A DNA stretch of 46,257 nt, taken from positions 1-46,257 of IMG/VR virus record IMGVR_UViG_3300020180_000818; one strand, written 5' to 3'. How positions within the stretch are numbered: the stretch's first letter is position 1; each line of letters opens with the position of its first letter. The position numbers were made by a program, and so were the translations under genes. Under the pieces are notes generated by a model. It did no database searches and was not told the DNA's origin. It was given only the letters and a program-made list of their open reading frames with translations. Of the stretch, positions 1 to 5,377 are shown one piece after another. Source of the DNA: a virus.

Positions 1-833
1 AGACCGCTGCCGTCGATTTGCTCTTCACTCCTGAAAAGTTTTGGCAATCATCTTCTGACGAGTGGGACTATATCCAGAACCACCGGCACTTGCTCCTGCA
101 CTCGGGGGTCAGCGCATTCGTTGGTTATTGCCAAACCCAAGCAGCAAAGTACGGGATCAAAGGATCGCGAGTAAGCGCCGTTAAGAGCACCATTGAGTTC
201 CTAAAAGCAGAGCCGAACTATGAGATCAAGCTGCTTGAGGTTTGGGATAAAGTGGAAGACTTCATCAAGGAGCATACGACCGACAAATACTCCGGCGTGA
301 ACAAAGAAGGCAGCAAAGAAAACTTTATCAAGCTGACTATGTGCAAAGGCCCTAACGCGGCTATAGGAGAAGTCCCTCACCTTGAAGTATGCGGGAGAAA
401 AATAGCCCAGCATGTTACGGTGAAATATGCCCTCTCTACTCTCCAAAAGATTTATGACAACTACGGGCACCGCGCCAAACAGGCTGAATCAAATGAAGGA
501 GTTGACTGGAAGGCACTCATGCACGCCGTTCGTGTTTGTGGCGAGGCGAAAGAACTTCTTCTCACTGGCCACGTTACTTTCCCTCGTCCTGATGCCGAGA
601 GTCTTCTTAAGATCCGCCAGGGCCTATTGCCATACGCCGTGGTAGCAGAAATAATTGAAGCCGGAGTCCAAGAAATCTCGGAGATCCAGCCTCAATCAAC
701 GCTCCCCAAAAGCATCGATAAAGAGTTTTGGGAGCGTTTTATCTGCGACGTTTATAGCGCAGAGATTAGTTTACTGCCTTCAAGGCGTTTACACGACCAT
801 TTGACACAGACTTCCCAGTCAGAGAGTCAATAA
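1..833 (+). CDS. RlaP-like nucleotidyltransferase, 5' end cut by the window
   Basis: The reading frame is open from the first bases of the window and ends with TAA at 831-833, so the true N-terminus lies outside. The visible part reads LLFTPEKFWQ, then FVGYCQTQAAKYGIKGSR, which resembles the core of the RlaP / predicted DNA-polymerase-beta-superfamily nucleotidyltransferases found in many large phages. These are thought to transfer a nucleotide to an unknown acceptor. The catalytic GS...D.D segment would be upstream and cannot be checked. The last 68 bases overlap the end of the convergent protease gene. The family call is from recall of the motif pattern and is moderately sure. Confidence 0.6.
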   Translation, partial: TAAVDLLFTPEKFWQSSSDEWDYIQNHRHLLLHSGVSAFVGYCQTQAAKYGIKGSRVSAVKSTIEFLKAEPNYEIKLLEVWDKVEDFIKEHTTDKYSGVNKEGSKENFIKLTMCKGPNAAIGEVPHLEVCGRKIAQHVTVKYALSTLQKIYDNYGHRAKQAESNEGVDWKALMHAVRVCGEAKELLLTGHVTFPRPDAESLLKIRQGLLPYAVVAEIIEAGVQEISEIQPQSTLPKSIDKEFWERFICDVYSAEISLLPSRRLHDHLTQTSQSESQ

Positions 834-1911
834 GATCGCTTGAATCGATGAGCTTCTGCTTTACTTCTGCCGCAGGGATTCCTTTGGAAAGAAGTAGGGC
901 AGACATACCAGCTACGTGCGGGCACGCCATCGAAGTTCCCGAGTAAGAAGCGTATTTTCCATCGATCACGGTGGAATAGATTTTTACGCCAGGAGCTGCC
1001 ACTGCAACTTTCGTAGCGCCCCAGTTCGAGAAAGAAGCCTTAGCATCTTTATCGTCGGTAGCAGCCACCGCGATTACACCGTCATAGGTAGCGGGGTAAG
1101 TCGGGCGCTTATCGTTGTCATTGTATTCATTGCCAGCAGCGGCCACAAAAACAATACCGGCATCTTGAGCTTTCTTAATTGCATCCGCCATGGTTTGCGA
1201 GAAACCACCGCCGCCCCAAGAATTGCTCATTACGTTAGCCTTCATCAGGGTAGCGTAGTTGATCGCTTCAACAGCAGCCGCCAAGGTTCCAGATCCGTTC
1301 TTATCGAGGAACTTGATTGCCATGATCTTAGCTTTAGGAGCTACGCCAACTTTATCTCCAACAATGGTGCCAGAGCAGTGCGTGCCGTGAGAATGGTCGT
1401 CTTTAGGATCTCCATCTTTATTGGCAAAGTCATAACCGTAAACGTCATCGATAAAACCGTTGCCGTCATCGTCAAGATTATTACCGGCAATTTCCTTTTC
1501 GTTCATCCATACTTTTCCAGCAAGAGCGGGATGCGTGTAATCTACGCCAGTATCAATAACAGCGACAACCACCCCTTCACCCTTTACGCCGGTCTTCCAT
1601 GCTTCTGGAGCCTGGATCTTAGAGACACCCCAAGCCCCGGCTTCTGGTGCTGGTTCTTCTTCTGTCACAAGAGCGTGCAGAATATAGTTTGGCTCAGCAT
1701 AAAGAACCGCAGAGTTGATCTGGAGGTCTTTAAGGTTCCCCTCTACTACAAAAGTCTGCTCCGAACCCCGTACTTCTTTAATAAACTTAACATCCATGGA
1801 GCTGATCGCCATAAGGCTCACATTATCTCTCATGCGAACAATAACTTCTTCTGCGCTTGCAAAAACAGGAAACAATACCGAAAGCATCATCCCCAACACT
1901 AGCTTTTTCAT
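766..1911 (-). CDS. Secreted subtilisin-like serine protease (S8 family)
   Basis: A 381-residue protein with a clear Sec signal peptide (hydrophobic residues 4-18, ASA cleavage site at 18-20). Residues 22-80 look like an I9-type propeptide, followed by a complete S8 catalytic domain. Asp120 lies in AVIDTGVDY, His175 in HSHGTHCSGT, the oxyanion Asn261 in AAAGNEY and Ser327 in YSGTSMACPHVAGM. All catalytic residues are present, so it should be active once exported to the periplasm or outside. A GAAGGA ribosome site precedes the ATG. It overlaps the upstream membrane-protein gene by 4 bases, so the two are translationally coupled. An exported subtilase is unusual for a phage; a role in lysis, envelope remodelling or attack on host surface proteins is inference. 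Confidence 0.9.
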   Translation of the reverse strand: MKKLVLGMMLSVLFPVFASAEEVIVRMRDNVSLMAISSMDVKFIKEVRGSEQTFVVEGNLKDLQINSAVLYAEPNYILHALVTEEEPAPEAGAWGVSKIQAPEAWKTGVKGEGVVVAVIDTGVDYTHPALAGKVWMNEKEIAGNNLDDDGNGFIDDVYGYDFANKDGDPKDDHSHGTHCSGTIVGDKVGVAPKAKIMAIKFLDKNGSGTLAAAVEAINYATLMKANVMSNSWGGGGFSQTMADAIKKAQDAGIVFVAAAGNEYNDNDKRPTYPATYDGVIAVAATDDKDAKASFSNWGATKVAVAAPGVKIYSTVIDGKYASYSGTSMACPHVAGMSALLLSKGIPAAEVKQKLIDSSDLIDSLTGKSVSNGRVNALKAVN

Positions 1912-2198
1912 TCTTTTTTTCCTTCGCGTTCTTTGATGGCCTTTTCGATATCATCTTCCGCCTTTTTTGCGGCATCGTCGAGGTCACGGTTTTCCGGCTC
2001 AACACCGGCTTGGTCCTTGTTACGGCCTTCTTCTGTCTTTTTATGGGCAGCTTCGGCCAGTTTTTTGTTGATCCAATTCTTTATGAAAAAGAACGCGATC
2101 CCACCAAACACCAGTAGAGCGATTCGGATGATCGCTCCAGTCGTGCTCATGGTGGCTATGTTAAAAATTGCGTCTAGTATTTGGCTTACTGTATCCAT
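1908..2198 (-). CDS. Small single-span membrane protein with charged tail
   Basis: Ninety-six residues. Residues about 20-40 form one hydrophobic span (IIRIALLVFGGIAFFFI), followed by a highly charged, helical tail rich in Lys and Glu that could form a coiled coil. The start is fixed by AAGGAAGG upstream. It overlaps the lipoprotein gene before it by 13 bases and the protease gene after it by 4, so the three are one translation unit. A holin or spanin-like role is possible because it sits with a lipoprotein and a protease, but nothing in the sequence proves it. Confidence 0.7.
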   Translation of the reverse strand: MDTVSQILDAIFNIATMSTTGAIIRIALLVFGGIAFFFIKNWINKKLAEAAHKKTEEGRNKDQAGVEPENRDLDDAAKKAEDDIEKAIKEREGKKE

Positions 2199-3130
2199 GT
2201 GACCCTTCCTTTAGAGAAAACACCAACGATGTTTCGACCACGAACGGTAAGGGCTCTGATCAAATAAGATTTTGTGGGGTCGATTGTGAACTTTTCCGTA
2301 TTAGAAACAACCATGGAGCTTCCCACGCCAACGGCGGCTACGGAGTTCTCAGCGACAATCGTAAGATTATTTCCGCTAACAGAAACCGTTGGGATAGCCA
2401 GAGTTATAAAAGTCCTAGAGTATCCGTCGATAAAGATCGTCATTCGAGTAGGGCGACCATCAATAAAGAAAACTCCAGATACGGGGCAGGTCTTAAGAGG
2501 AACCACTCTCATGAAGTCTTTTACTCTGATGGAAAACTTGCCATTCACAATCTGATGAGTCGCCTTATAGTCCACGCCACAAGAAGCATCTTTTAATTGA
2601 ACCTCCGCCTCACGCCCATCCGCCTTGATAGCAATAGTCTCTGATGCGTTCGTGCCTTCTTTTATCTTTAAGTGCTTATTAAAGGTTTTCCATCCACGCT
2701 CTACGACCTTGATATACAAGTGCCCCTTAAGAGAAGAGATTTCCACGGGCTGGTTCTTTTCATCTGGATATTCAGGAGAAACAAGAACGGTAAAAATACA
2801 GGTATCCGTAGCGTCTCCGCTTAGCGGAACCGTATATCTTGCAGATTTTTGGTAACGAACTTTACTTGGAAGCCTTCGATCAACGGCACAAGAAGCTGCC
2901 ATTGTAATGGCACCGTCAAAGTATCCTTGAACCTTAATATTTAAAGATGAAAGATCTTTTCCTTTTTCAATCTCACAAATACCAATACCGTTAAATACCT
3001 GCCCACAAGCCGTGAACTCAGCCGAAAGATAGTTTGCATCTATCGTTGGTTCAGAAGGATCGGTATGTATAGGAGGTGTCCCACATGCGGTGAGCAGAAA
3101 AAGAAATAGAAAATAAAAGTAATTTATCAT
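2186..3130 (-). CDS. Lipoprotein of unknown function
   Basis: A 314-residue protein whose N-terminus is a lipoprotein signal: a hydrophobic run followed by the lipobox LLTAC, with Cys16 as the lipidated residue. The mature part is rich in beta-forming stretches and holds several cysteines (near residues 42, 52, 81, 110, 184 and 215) that may form disulphides in the periplasm. I do not recognise the family. It lies between a small membrane protein (3133-3300) and a second one (1908-2198) in a tightly packed envelope operon. Confidence 0.75.
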   Translation of the reverse strand: MINYFYFLFLFLLTACGTPPIHTDPSEPTIDANYLSAEFTACGQVFNGIGICEIEKGKDLSSLNIKVQGYFDGAITMAASCAVDRRLPSKVRYQKSARYTVPLSGDATDTCIFTVLVSPEYPDEKNQPVEISSLKGHLYIKVVERGWKTFNKHLKIKEGTNASETIAIKADGREAEVQLKDASCGVDYKATHQIVNGKFSIRVKDFMRVVPLKTCPVSGVFFIDGRPTRMTIFIDGYSRTFITLAIPTVSVSGNNLTIVAENSVAAVGVGSSMVVSNTEKFTIDPTKSYLIRALTVRGRNIVGVFSKGRVTWIQ

Positions 3131-3132
3131 CT

Positions 3133-3300
3133 TTATTTCTTAAAGGAGAACTTGGAGATGATATCTACAATCTTACGAAGGGTCGCTTCTGGCTCTTCAC
3201 CAGGCACTAGCATGAAGATACCGATCAGGCTGGTAAGGATCGCAGCCACATAACCGATGACCTGAGCCCAGTTAAGAAGTAGCCAACTAGCAATTTCCAT
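3133..3300 (-). CDS. Small membrane protein, holin-like in size
   Basis: Fifty-five residues beginning MEIASWLLLN, with one long hydrophobic segment (about residues 6-32) and a charged C-terminus ending FSFKK. An ATG six codons upstream exists, but a strong GGAGG site eight bases before 3300 selects this start. It is the first gene of the envelope operon that continues with the lipoprotein and protease. Size and single membrane span would fit a holin or an antiholin, but this is only a guess from context. Confidence 0.6.
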   Translation of the reverse strand: MEIASWLLLNWAQVIGYVAAILTSLIGIFMLVPGEEPEATLRKIVDIISKFSFKK

Positions 3301-3401
3301 AAATACCTCCAACACCATTGTCAGGACTAAACGCTAGACATGACTCAGTGTGGCCTGTAGAAATGAAATGTTTGTTTATTTTAAAGCCTGAACTTTTTAC
3401 T

Positions 3402-3476
3402 TGGTGGGGCTGGTCAGTATCGCGCTGACCTCTCATGTTCTTCAAACACGCGCTAATCTTTCTCAGCTACAACCCC
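3402..3476 (-). tRNA. tRNA-Phe (GAA)
   Basis: The acceptor stem GGGGTTG/CAGCCCC, A73 and an encoded CCA are present. The anticodon loop is TTGAAGA, giving GAA. The T stem GTCAG/CTGAC is good, but its loop reads CGCGATA instead of TTCRANN, which is abnormal. It is the last tRNA of the array that starts at attenuator 1 (4669-4817). Confidence 0.8.
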
Positions 3477-3482
3477 ATAAAA

Positions 3483-3558
3483 TGGTCAGGTAGGCGGGAG
3501 TCGAACCCGCAATCCCGTGCTTCCAAGGCACGTAAGTTACCAACAACTCTTCTACCTG
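3483..3558 (-). tRNA. tRNA-Pro (TGG), copy 1
   Basis: Seventy-six bases with acceptor CAGGTAG/CTACCTG, A73 and encoded CCA. The anticodon stem CGTGC/GCACG closes loop CTTGGAA, giving anticodon TGG. C1:G72 and A73 agree with proline identity. Position 37 is A rather than the usual G. It is six bases from the next tRNA. Confidence 0.85.
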
Positions 3559-3564
3559 TTAAAT

Positions 3565-3644
3565 TGGTCGGGGAGGTGGGACTTGAACCCACACAATGTC
3601 CTGGTTCCAAACCAGACGACCTATTCCAATTGGTCTACTCCCCG
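3565..3644 (-). tRNA. tRNA-Pro (TGG), copy 2
   Basis: Eighty bases with acceptor CGGGGAG/CTCCCCG, A73 and CCA. The anticodon arm TCTGG-TTTGGAA-CCAGG closely matches known proline tRNAs. The variable loop is seven bases. It is a second gene with the same anticodon but a clearly different sequence from copy 1. Confidence 0.88.
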
Positions 3645-3650
3645 TAAATA

Positions 3651-3741
3651 TGGAGGAAGACTGTGTACTCGAAACACACCCCACTTACGCGGAGCAGCAC
3701 GATTAGCAATCGGCTATAGCGCCCTGGCTATGTAGTCTTCC
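3651..3741 (-). tRNA. tRNA-Ser (GCT)
   Basis: Ninety-one bases with acceptor GGAAGAC/GTCTTCC, T73, CCA and a long variable arm (CTCCGC/GTGGGG), as in class II tRNAs. The loop TTGCTAA gives GCT. The anticodon stem has mismatches outside three good pairs, so folding is weaker than in the other genes. Confidence 0.75.
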
Positions 3742-3760
3742 TAAAATGTCGAACGGTTAA

Positions 3761-4150
3761 TTATTTTCCCAAACTGGGAAAGTGACTAAAGAGTGTCGGC
3801 TCGCGAAAATACTTGGCGTATTCAAGCGAGTCGTCCAGGTGAAGATGAATGCCTACTTCTTTGCAGTATTCGGCTTTCGTCTTATCCCAGATTCTTGGTG
3901 AAAAGCATGGGCGACCTTCTTCAAGGTGTGTTTTCTCGGTGCCCATAAGGATGTGATGGTCGGTAATAGAGAACAAGTGCGAGTATTCGATTCCATAATC
4001 GGCCAGCTCTTTACGGGCGTGGTCTAATGCGGAACCAGTGATGACATGAACCTCGTGACCAGCATCCAATAGAGTGCGACTAAACACAGCAAACATTTCA
4101 GGTTTGCGGCTAATCACTCCATGGATATCTAATCCGATTTTAAGTTTCAT
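3761..4150 (-). CDS. HAD-superfamily phosphatase
   Basis: A 129-residue HAD protein beginning MKLKIGLDIHGV. Motif I is DIHGV, with His in place of the usual second Asp. Motif II is VITGS, a motif-III lysine lies near KTKAEYC, and motif IV is the acidic pair in HLHLDDS. The probable activity is hydrolysis of a small phosphate ester such as a nucleotide; the His substitution makes the substrate unclear. The -10 box ends seven bases before this ATG, so the mRNA is probably leaderless. An ATG two codons upstream would lie directly against the -10 box. It sits within the tRNA array. Confidence 0.75.
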   Translation of the reverse strand: MKLKIGLDIHGVISRKPEMFAVFSRTLLDAGHEVHVITGSALDHARKELADYGIEYSHLFSITDHHILMGTEKTHLEEGRPCFSPRIWDKTKAEYCKEVGIHLHLDDSLEYAKYFREPTLFSHFPSLGK

Positions 4151-4156
4151 GAACAT

Positions 4157-4172
4157 ATTATACTCTTTTTAA
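4157..4172 (-). promoter_or_regulatory. Promoter for the HAD gene
   Basis: Minus-strand TTTAAAAAGAGTATAAT, with the -10 at 4157-4162. Six bases separate the -10 from the ATG at 4150, the same spacing as at other leaderless starts in this genome. Confidence 0.6.
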
Positions 4173-4174
4173 AT

Positions 4175-4265
4175 TGGAGGAGAGTTATGGTGTCGATCCA
4201 TCATGCAGTTCCCCACATGTATGACAGTTTTCAAGACTGTGTGCTAGGCCGCTAGCAAACTCTCC
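4175..4265 (-). tRNA. tRNA-Ser (TGA)
   Basis: Ninety-one bases with acceptor GGAGAGT/ACTCTCC, T73, CCA and a long variable arm. The anticodon stem ACAGT/ACTGT is perfect around loop CTTGAAA, giving TGA. Confidence 0.9.
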
Positions 4266-4271
4266 ATTGGA

Positions 4272-4490
4272 CTATTTTAGCTTCTTTGCCATTTCCTTTC
4301 GGGCACGGTCTTCAAATTCAAGGGCCTTGGAAGTCATGCGAGTCCAGACCTGCGTGATCTTCCACACAAGTCCATTGTCATCGTCTTCATCACGAACATG
4401 CTTGCCGACTTTCGCCAACGCCTCGTCAATCCATCCGACTCGAACAGCATTTCCAGACTTCATTTCTACTTGTCGCATAAAACTATCCAT
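4272..4490 (-). CDS. Small protein of unknown function inside the tRNA array
   Basis: Seventy-two residues beginning MDSFMRQVEM and ending EMAKKLK, with an amber stop. TAGGAG eight bases upstream fixes the start at 4490; a longer reading would run into tRNA-Ala. The protein is mostly helical and charged. I do not recognise it. It lies between tRNA-Ala and tRNA-Ser(TGA), so it is co-transcribed with them. Confidence 0.6.
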   Translation of the reverse strand: MDSFMRQVEMKSGNAVRVGWIDEALAKVGKHVRDEDDDNGLVWKITQVWTRMTSKALEFEDRARKEMAKKLK

Positions 4491-4504
4491 AACTACTCCT
4501 AAAA

Positions 4505-4580
4505 TGGTGGACACATAGGGAGTTGCACCCTACACACAGTCCTTGCAAAGGATCATCGCCACTACGGAACATGTGTGCCC
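4505..4580 (-). tRNA. tRNA-Ala (TGC)
   Basis: Acceptor GGGCACA/TGTGTCC contains the G3:U70 pair, the alanine identity element. A73 and CCA are present. The anticodon loop TTTGCAA gives TGC. Confidence 0.92.
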
Positions 4581-4586
4581 ATAAAC

Positions 4587-4661
4587 TGGAGCCTCCGTCG
4601 GGTAAACACCCGCTACCTCTGATTGGAAGTCAGACGTGTATCTGTAAACACCCCCTGAGGC
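4587..4661 (-). tRNA. tRNA-Gly (TCC)
   Basis: Acceptor GCCTCAG/CGGAGGC with one mismatch, T73 as expected for glycine, and CCA. The anticodon arm TCTGA-CTTCCAA-TCAGA gives TCC. It is the first tRNA after terminator 1, only eight bases beyond the U-tract. Confidence 0.9.
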
Positions 4662-4668
4662 TTTCCCC

Positions 4669-4703
4669 AAAAACAAAAACCCCCAGCTTTTGTGAGCTAG
4701 GGG
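4669..4703 (-). terminator. Intrinsic terminator of attenuator 1
   Basis: Minus-strand CCCCTAGC-TCACAAAA-GCTGGGGG followed by TTTTTGTTTTT. It lies between the leader ORF (4740-4817) and tRNA-Gly. Its 5' arm (CACCCCT, 4705-4699) can instead pair with the end of the leader ORF. Confidence 0.9.
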
Positions 4704-4739
4704 TGATTCGTTCTAAGGTTTTAAATCTCTTGAACGTCG

Positions 4740-4817
4740 TTACACCCCTGCGTACACGGCGGCACCTGCTCCGAAGGAGCCTGGGCTAACCGATACTGAG
4801 GGGCTAAATACGTTCAT
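4740..4817 (-). CDS. Attenuator 1 leader peptide, 25 residues
   Basis: The ATG lies six bases after the TATAAT box, exactly at the expected transcription start, so it is leaderless. Of residues 2-25, five are Ser (5, 7, 9, 11, 14), four Gly (13, 16, 18, 24), four Ala (17, 19, 20, 23), two Pro (6, 12) and two Phe (4, 15). These five amino acids are exactly those of the downstream tRNAs (Gly, Ala, Ser, Ser, Pro, Pro, Phe). The other seven are five Val, one Asn and one Tyr. The TAA at 4742-4740 follows directly on segment 2 of the attenuator. Its role as a sensor is inference from composition and structure. Confidence 0.7.
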   Translation of the reverse strand: MNVFSPSVSVSPGSFGAGAAVYAGV

Positions 4818-4822
4818 ATTTC

Positions 4823-4839
4823 TATTATACACATTTGTC
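4823..4839 (-). promoter_or_regulatory. Promoter of tRNA array 1
   Basis: Minus-strand GACAAATGTGTATAATA, a good match to the phage motif ACAAAnGnGTATAATA. No -35 hexamer is seen at the normal distance. Confidence 0.8.
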
Positions 4840-4883
4840 ATAGACTGGAAACATTTGTTTTTGTTTTTCTTCTACGGAAGTGG

Positions 4884-4951
4884 TGGCACCACCACTCAGG
4901 ATCGCACTGAGCCACACGGATTTGGAGTTCGCGTTCCTCACTAGAGGTGGT
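4884..4951 (-). tRNA. tRNA-Trp (CCA), lacking a normal D arm
   Basis: Only 68 bases. Acceptor ACCACCT/TGGTGGT (one mismatch), G73 and CCA fit tryptophan (A1:U72, G73), and the loop CTCCAAA gives CCA. About ten bases replace the usual D arm, and the T loop is TGCGATC. It is either a truncated but functional tRNA or a decaying gene. Confidence 0.65.
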
Positions 4952-4958
4952 GATAAAA

Positions 4959-5044
4959 TGGTGTGCCGAGATGGATTTGAACCATCGAACCCTTGCGAGA
5001 ACAGCTTTACAGGCTGCGTGCTTTAACCGCTTGCATACCGACAC
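4959..5044 (-). tRNA. tRNA-Tyr (GTA)
   Basis: Eighty-six bases, class II with a long variable arm. Acceptor GTGTCGG/TCGGCAC, A73 and CCA are present. The arm GCAGC-CTGTAAA-GCTGT gives GTA. Confidence 0.92.
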
Positions 5045-5051
5045 ATAAAAA

Positions 5052-5129
5052 TGGCTGCGGGAGTGTGAATCGAACACACCTCTATATTGATTAACAGTCA
5101 ATCGCATTCACCCTGATTGCTATCCCGCA
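5052..5129 (-). tRNA. tRNA-Asn (GTT)
   Basis: Acceptor TGCGGGA/TCCCGCA, with T1:A72 and G73 as in bacterial Asn tRNAs, and CCA. The loop CTGTTAA gives GTT. Its 5' end directly follows the U-tract of terminator 2. Confidence 0.92.
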
Positions 5130-5162
5130 AAAACAAAAAACCCCGTGGTTTGCACCACGAGG
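5130..5162 (-). terminator. Intrinsic terminator of attenuator 2
   Basis: Minus-strand CCTCGTGG-TGCAAA-CCACGGGG, then TTTTTTGTTTTT, ending immediately at the 5' end of tRNA-Asn. Its 5' arm can alternatively pair with the end of the leader ORF. Confidence 0.9.
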
Positions 5163-5192
5163 TTCTTGAGAAAACTTGTTGAAGTGATCCCT

Positions 5193-5261
5193 TTACCTCA
5201 TGGCGCAGTTGTTCCAATTATAATTGGCATAAGCGTTAAGGTTTAGGGCTACAGACTTCAT
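5193..5261 (-). CDS. Attenuator 2 leader peptide, 22 residues
   Basis: A leaderless ATG lies six bases after the -10 box. Six of the residues are Asn (7, 9, 13, 15, 17, 18), two are Tyr (11, 14) and one is Trp (16). Residues 13-18 read NYNWNN, with every codon decoded by one of the three downstream tRNAs (Asn, Tyr, Trp). A ribosome paused in this run would cover segment 1 and leave segment 2 free, giving read-through into the tRNAs. The stop TAA is at 5195-5193, at the end of segment 2. Confidence 0.75.
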   Translation of the reverse strand: MKSVALNLNAYANYNWNNCAMR

Positions 5262-5266
5262 ATCCC

Positions 5267-5283
5267 TATTATACACATTTTGC
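5267..5283 (-). promoter_or_regulatory. Promoter of tRNA array 2
   Basis: Minus-strand GCAAAATGTGTATAATA, same motif and spacing as the promoter at 4823-4839. Confidence 0.8.
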
Positions 5284-5304
5284 TTAGGTTGAAAAGGGGC
5301 TGCA

Positions 5305-5321
5305 AACAAAAAGGTATAATA
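5305..5321 (+). promoter_or_regulatory. Promoter of the NAD+ salvage genes
   Basis: Plus-strand AACAAAAAGGTATAATA, the phage motif in the opposite direction to the tRNA promoter 22 bases away. The transcription start should be near 5327. Confidence 0.75.
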
Positions 5322-5377
5322 GATGCGTAACGTAGGTTCTCAGAGAGAGAACTGAATTGAAAGATAGAGAGACTATC

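Larger units (their letters stand above)
4669..4817 (-). promoter_or_regulatory. Attenuator 1 controlling the Gly-Ala-Ser-Pro-Phe tRNA array
   Basis: The leader transcript has three exclusive pairings. Segment 1 (CCCCT at 4803-4799, in the Ser-Pro-Ser codons) pairs with segment 2 (AGGGG at 4749-4745, in the last leader codons). Segment 2 (AGGGGTG, 4749-4743) pairs over seven perfect bases with segment 3 (CACCCCT, 4705-4699). Segment 3 pairs with segment 4 to form the terminator. A closing stem TGAACGT/ACGTTCA (4816-4810 with 4737-4731) covers the start codon. By the known logic of amino-acid operon attenuators, a ribosome stalled early frees segment 2 to block the terminator, while one that reaches the stop masks it and lets the terminator form. 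Confidence 0.75.
5130..5261 (-). promoter_or_regulatory. Attenuator 2 controlling the Asn-Tyr-Trp tRNA array
   Basis: It has the same plan as attenuator 1 but different sequence. Segment 1 (ACCTTA, 5242-5237) pairs with TGAGGT (5200-5195). Segment 2 (CATGAGGT, 5202-5195, the last leader codons and first base of the stop) pairs over eight bases, one G-U, with segment 3 (ACCTCGTG, 5163-5156). Segment 3 pairs with segment 4 as terminator. A closing stem TGAAGT/ACTTCA (5260-5255 with 5185-5180) covers the leader start, and CCCT/AGGG (5248-5245 with 5192-5189) lies inside it. The matching stems with different bases in the two attenuators support a selected structure. Confidence 0.78.

Noticed and set aside
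4669-5261. The two structured leaders as 6S RNA or stand-alone small RNAs
   Set aside because: Each contains a leaderless ORF matching downstream tRNAs and a terminator that competes with the ORF end, which attenuation explains better.
4669-5261. T-box riboswitches
   Set aside because: No T-box sequence (UGGNACC) or specifier-loop arrangement was seen; T-boxes control synthetase and biosynthesis genes, not tRNA genes.
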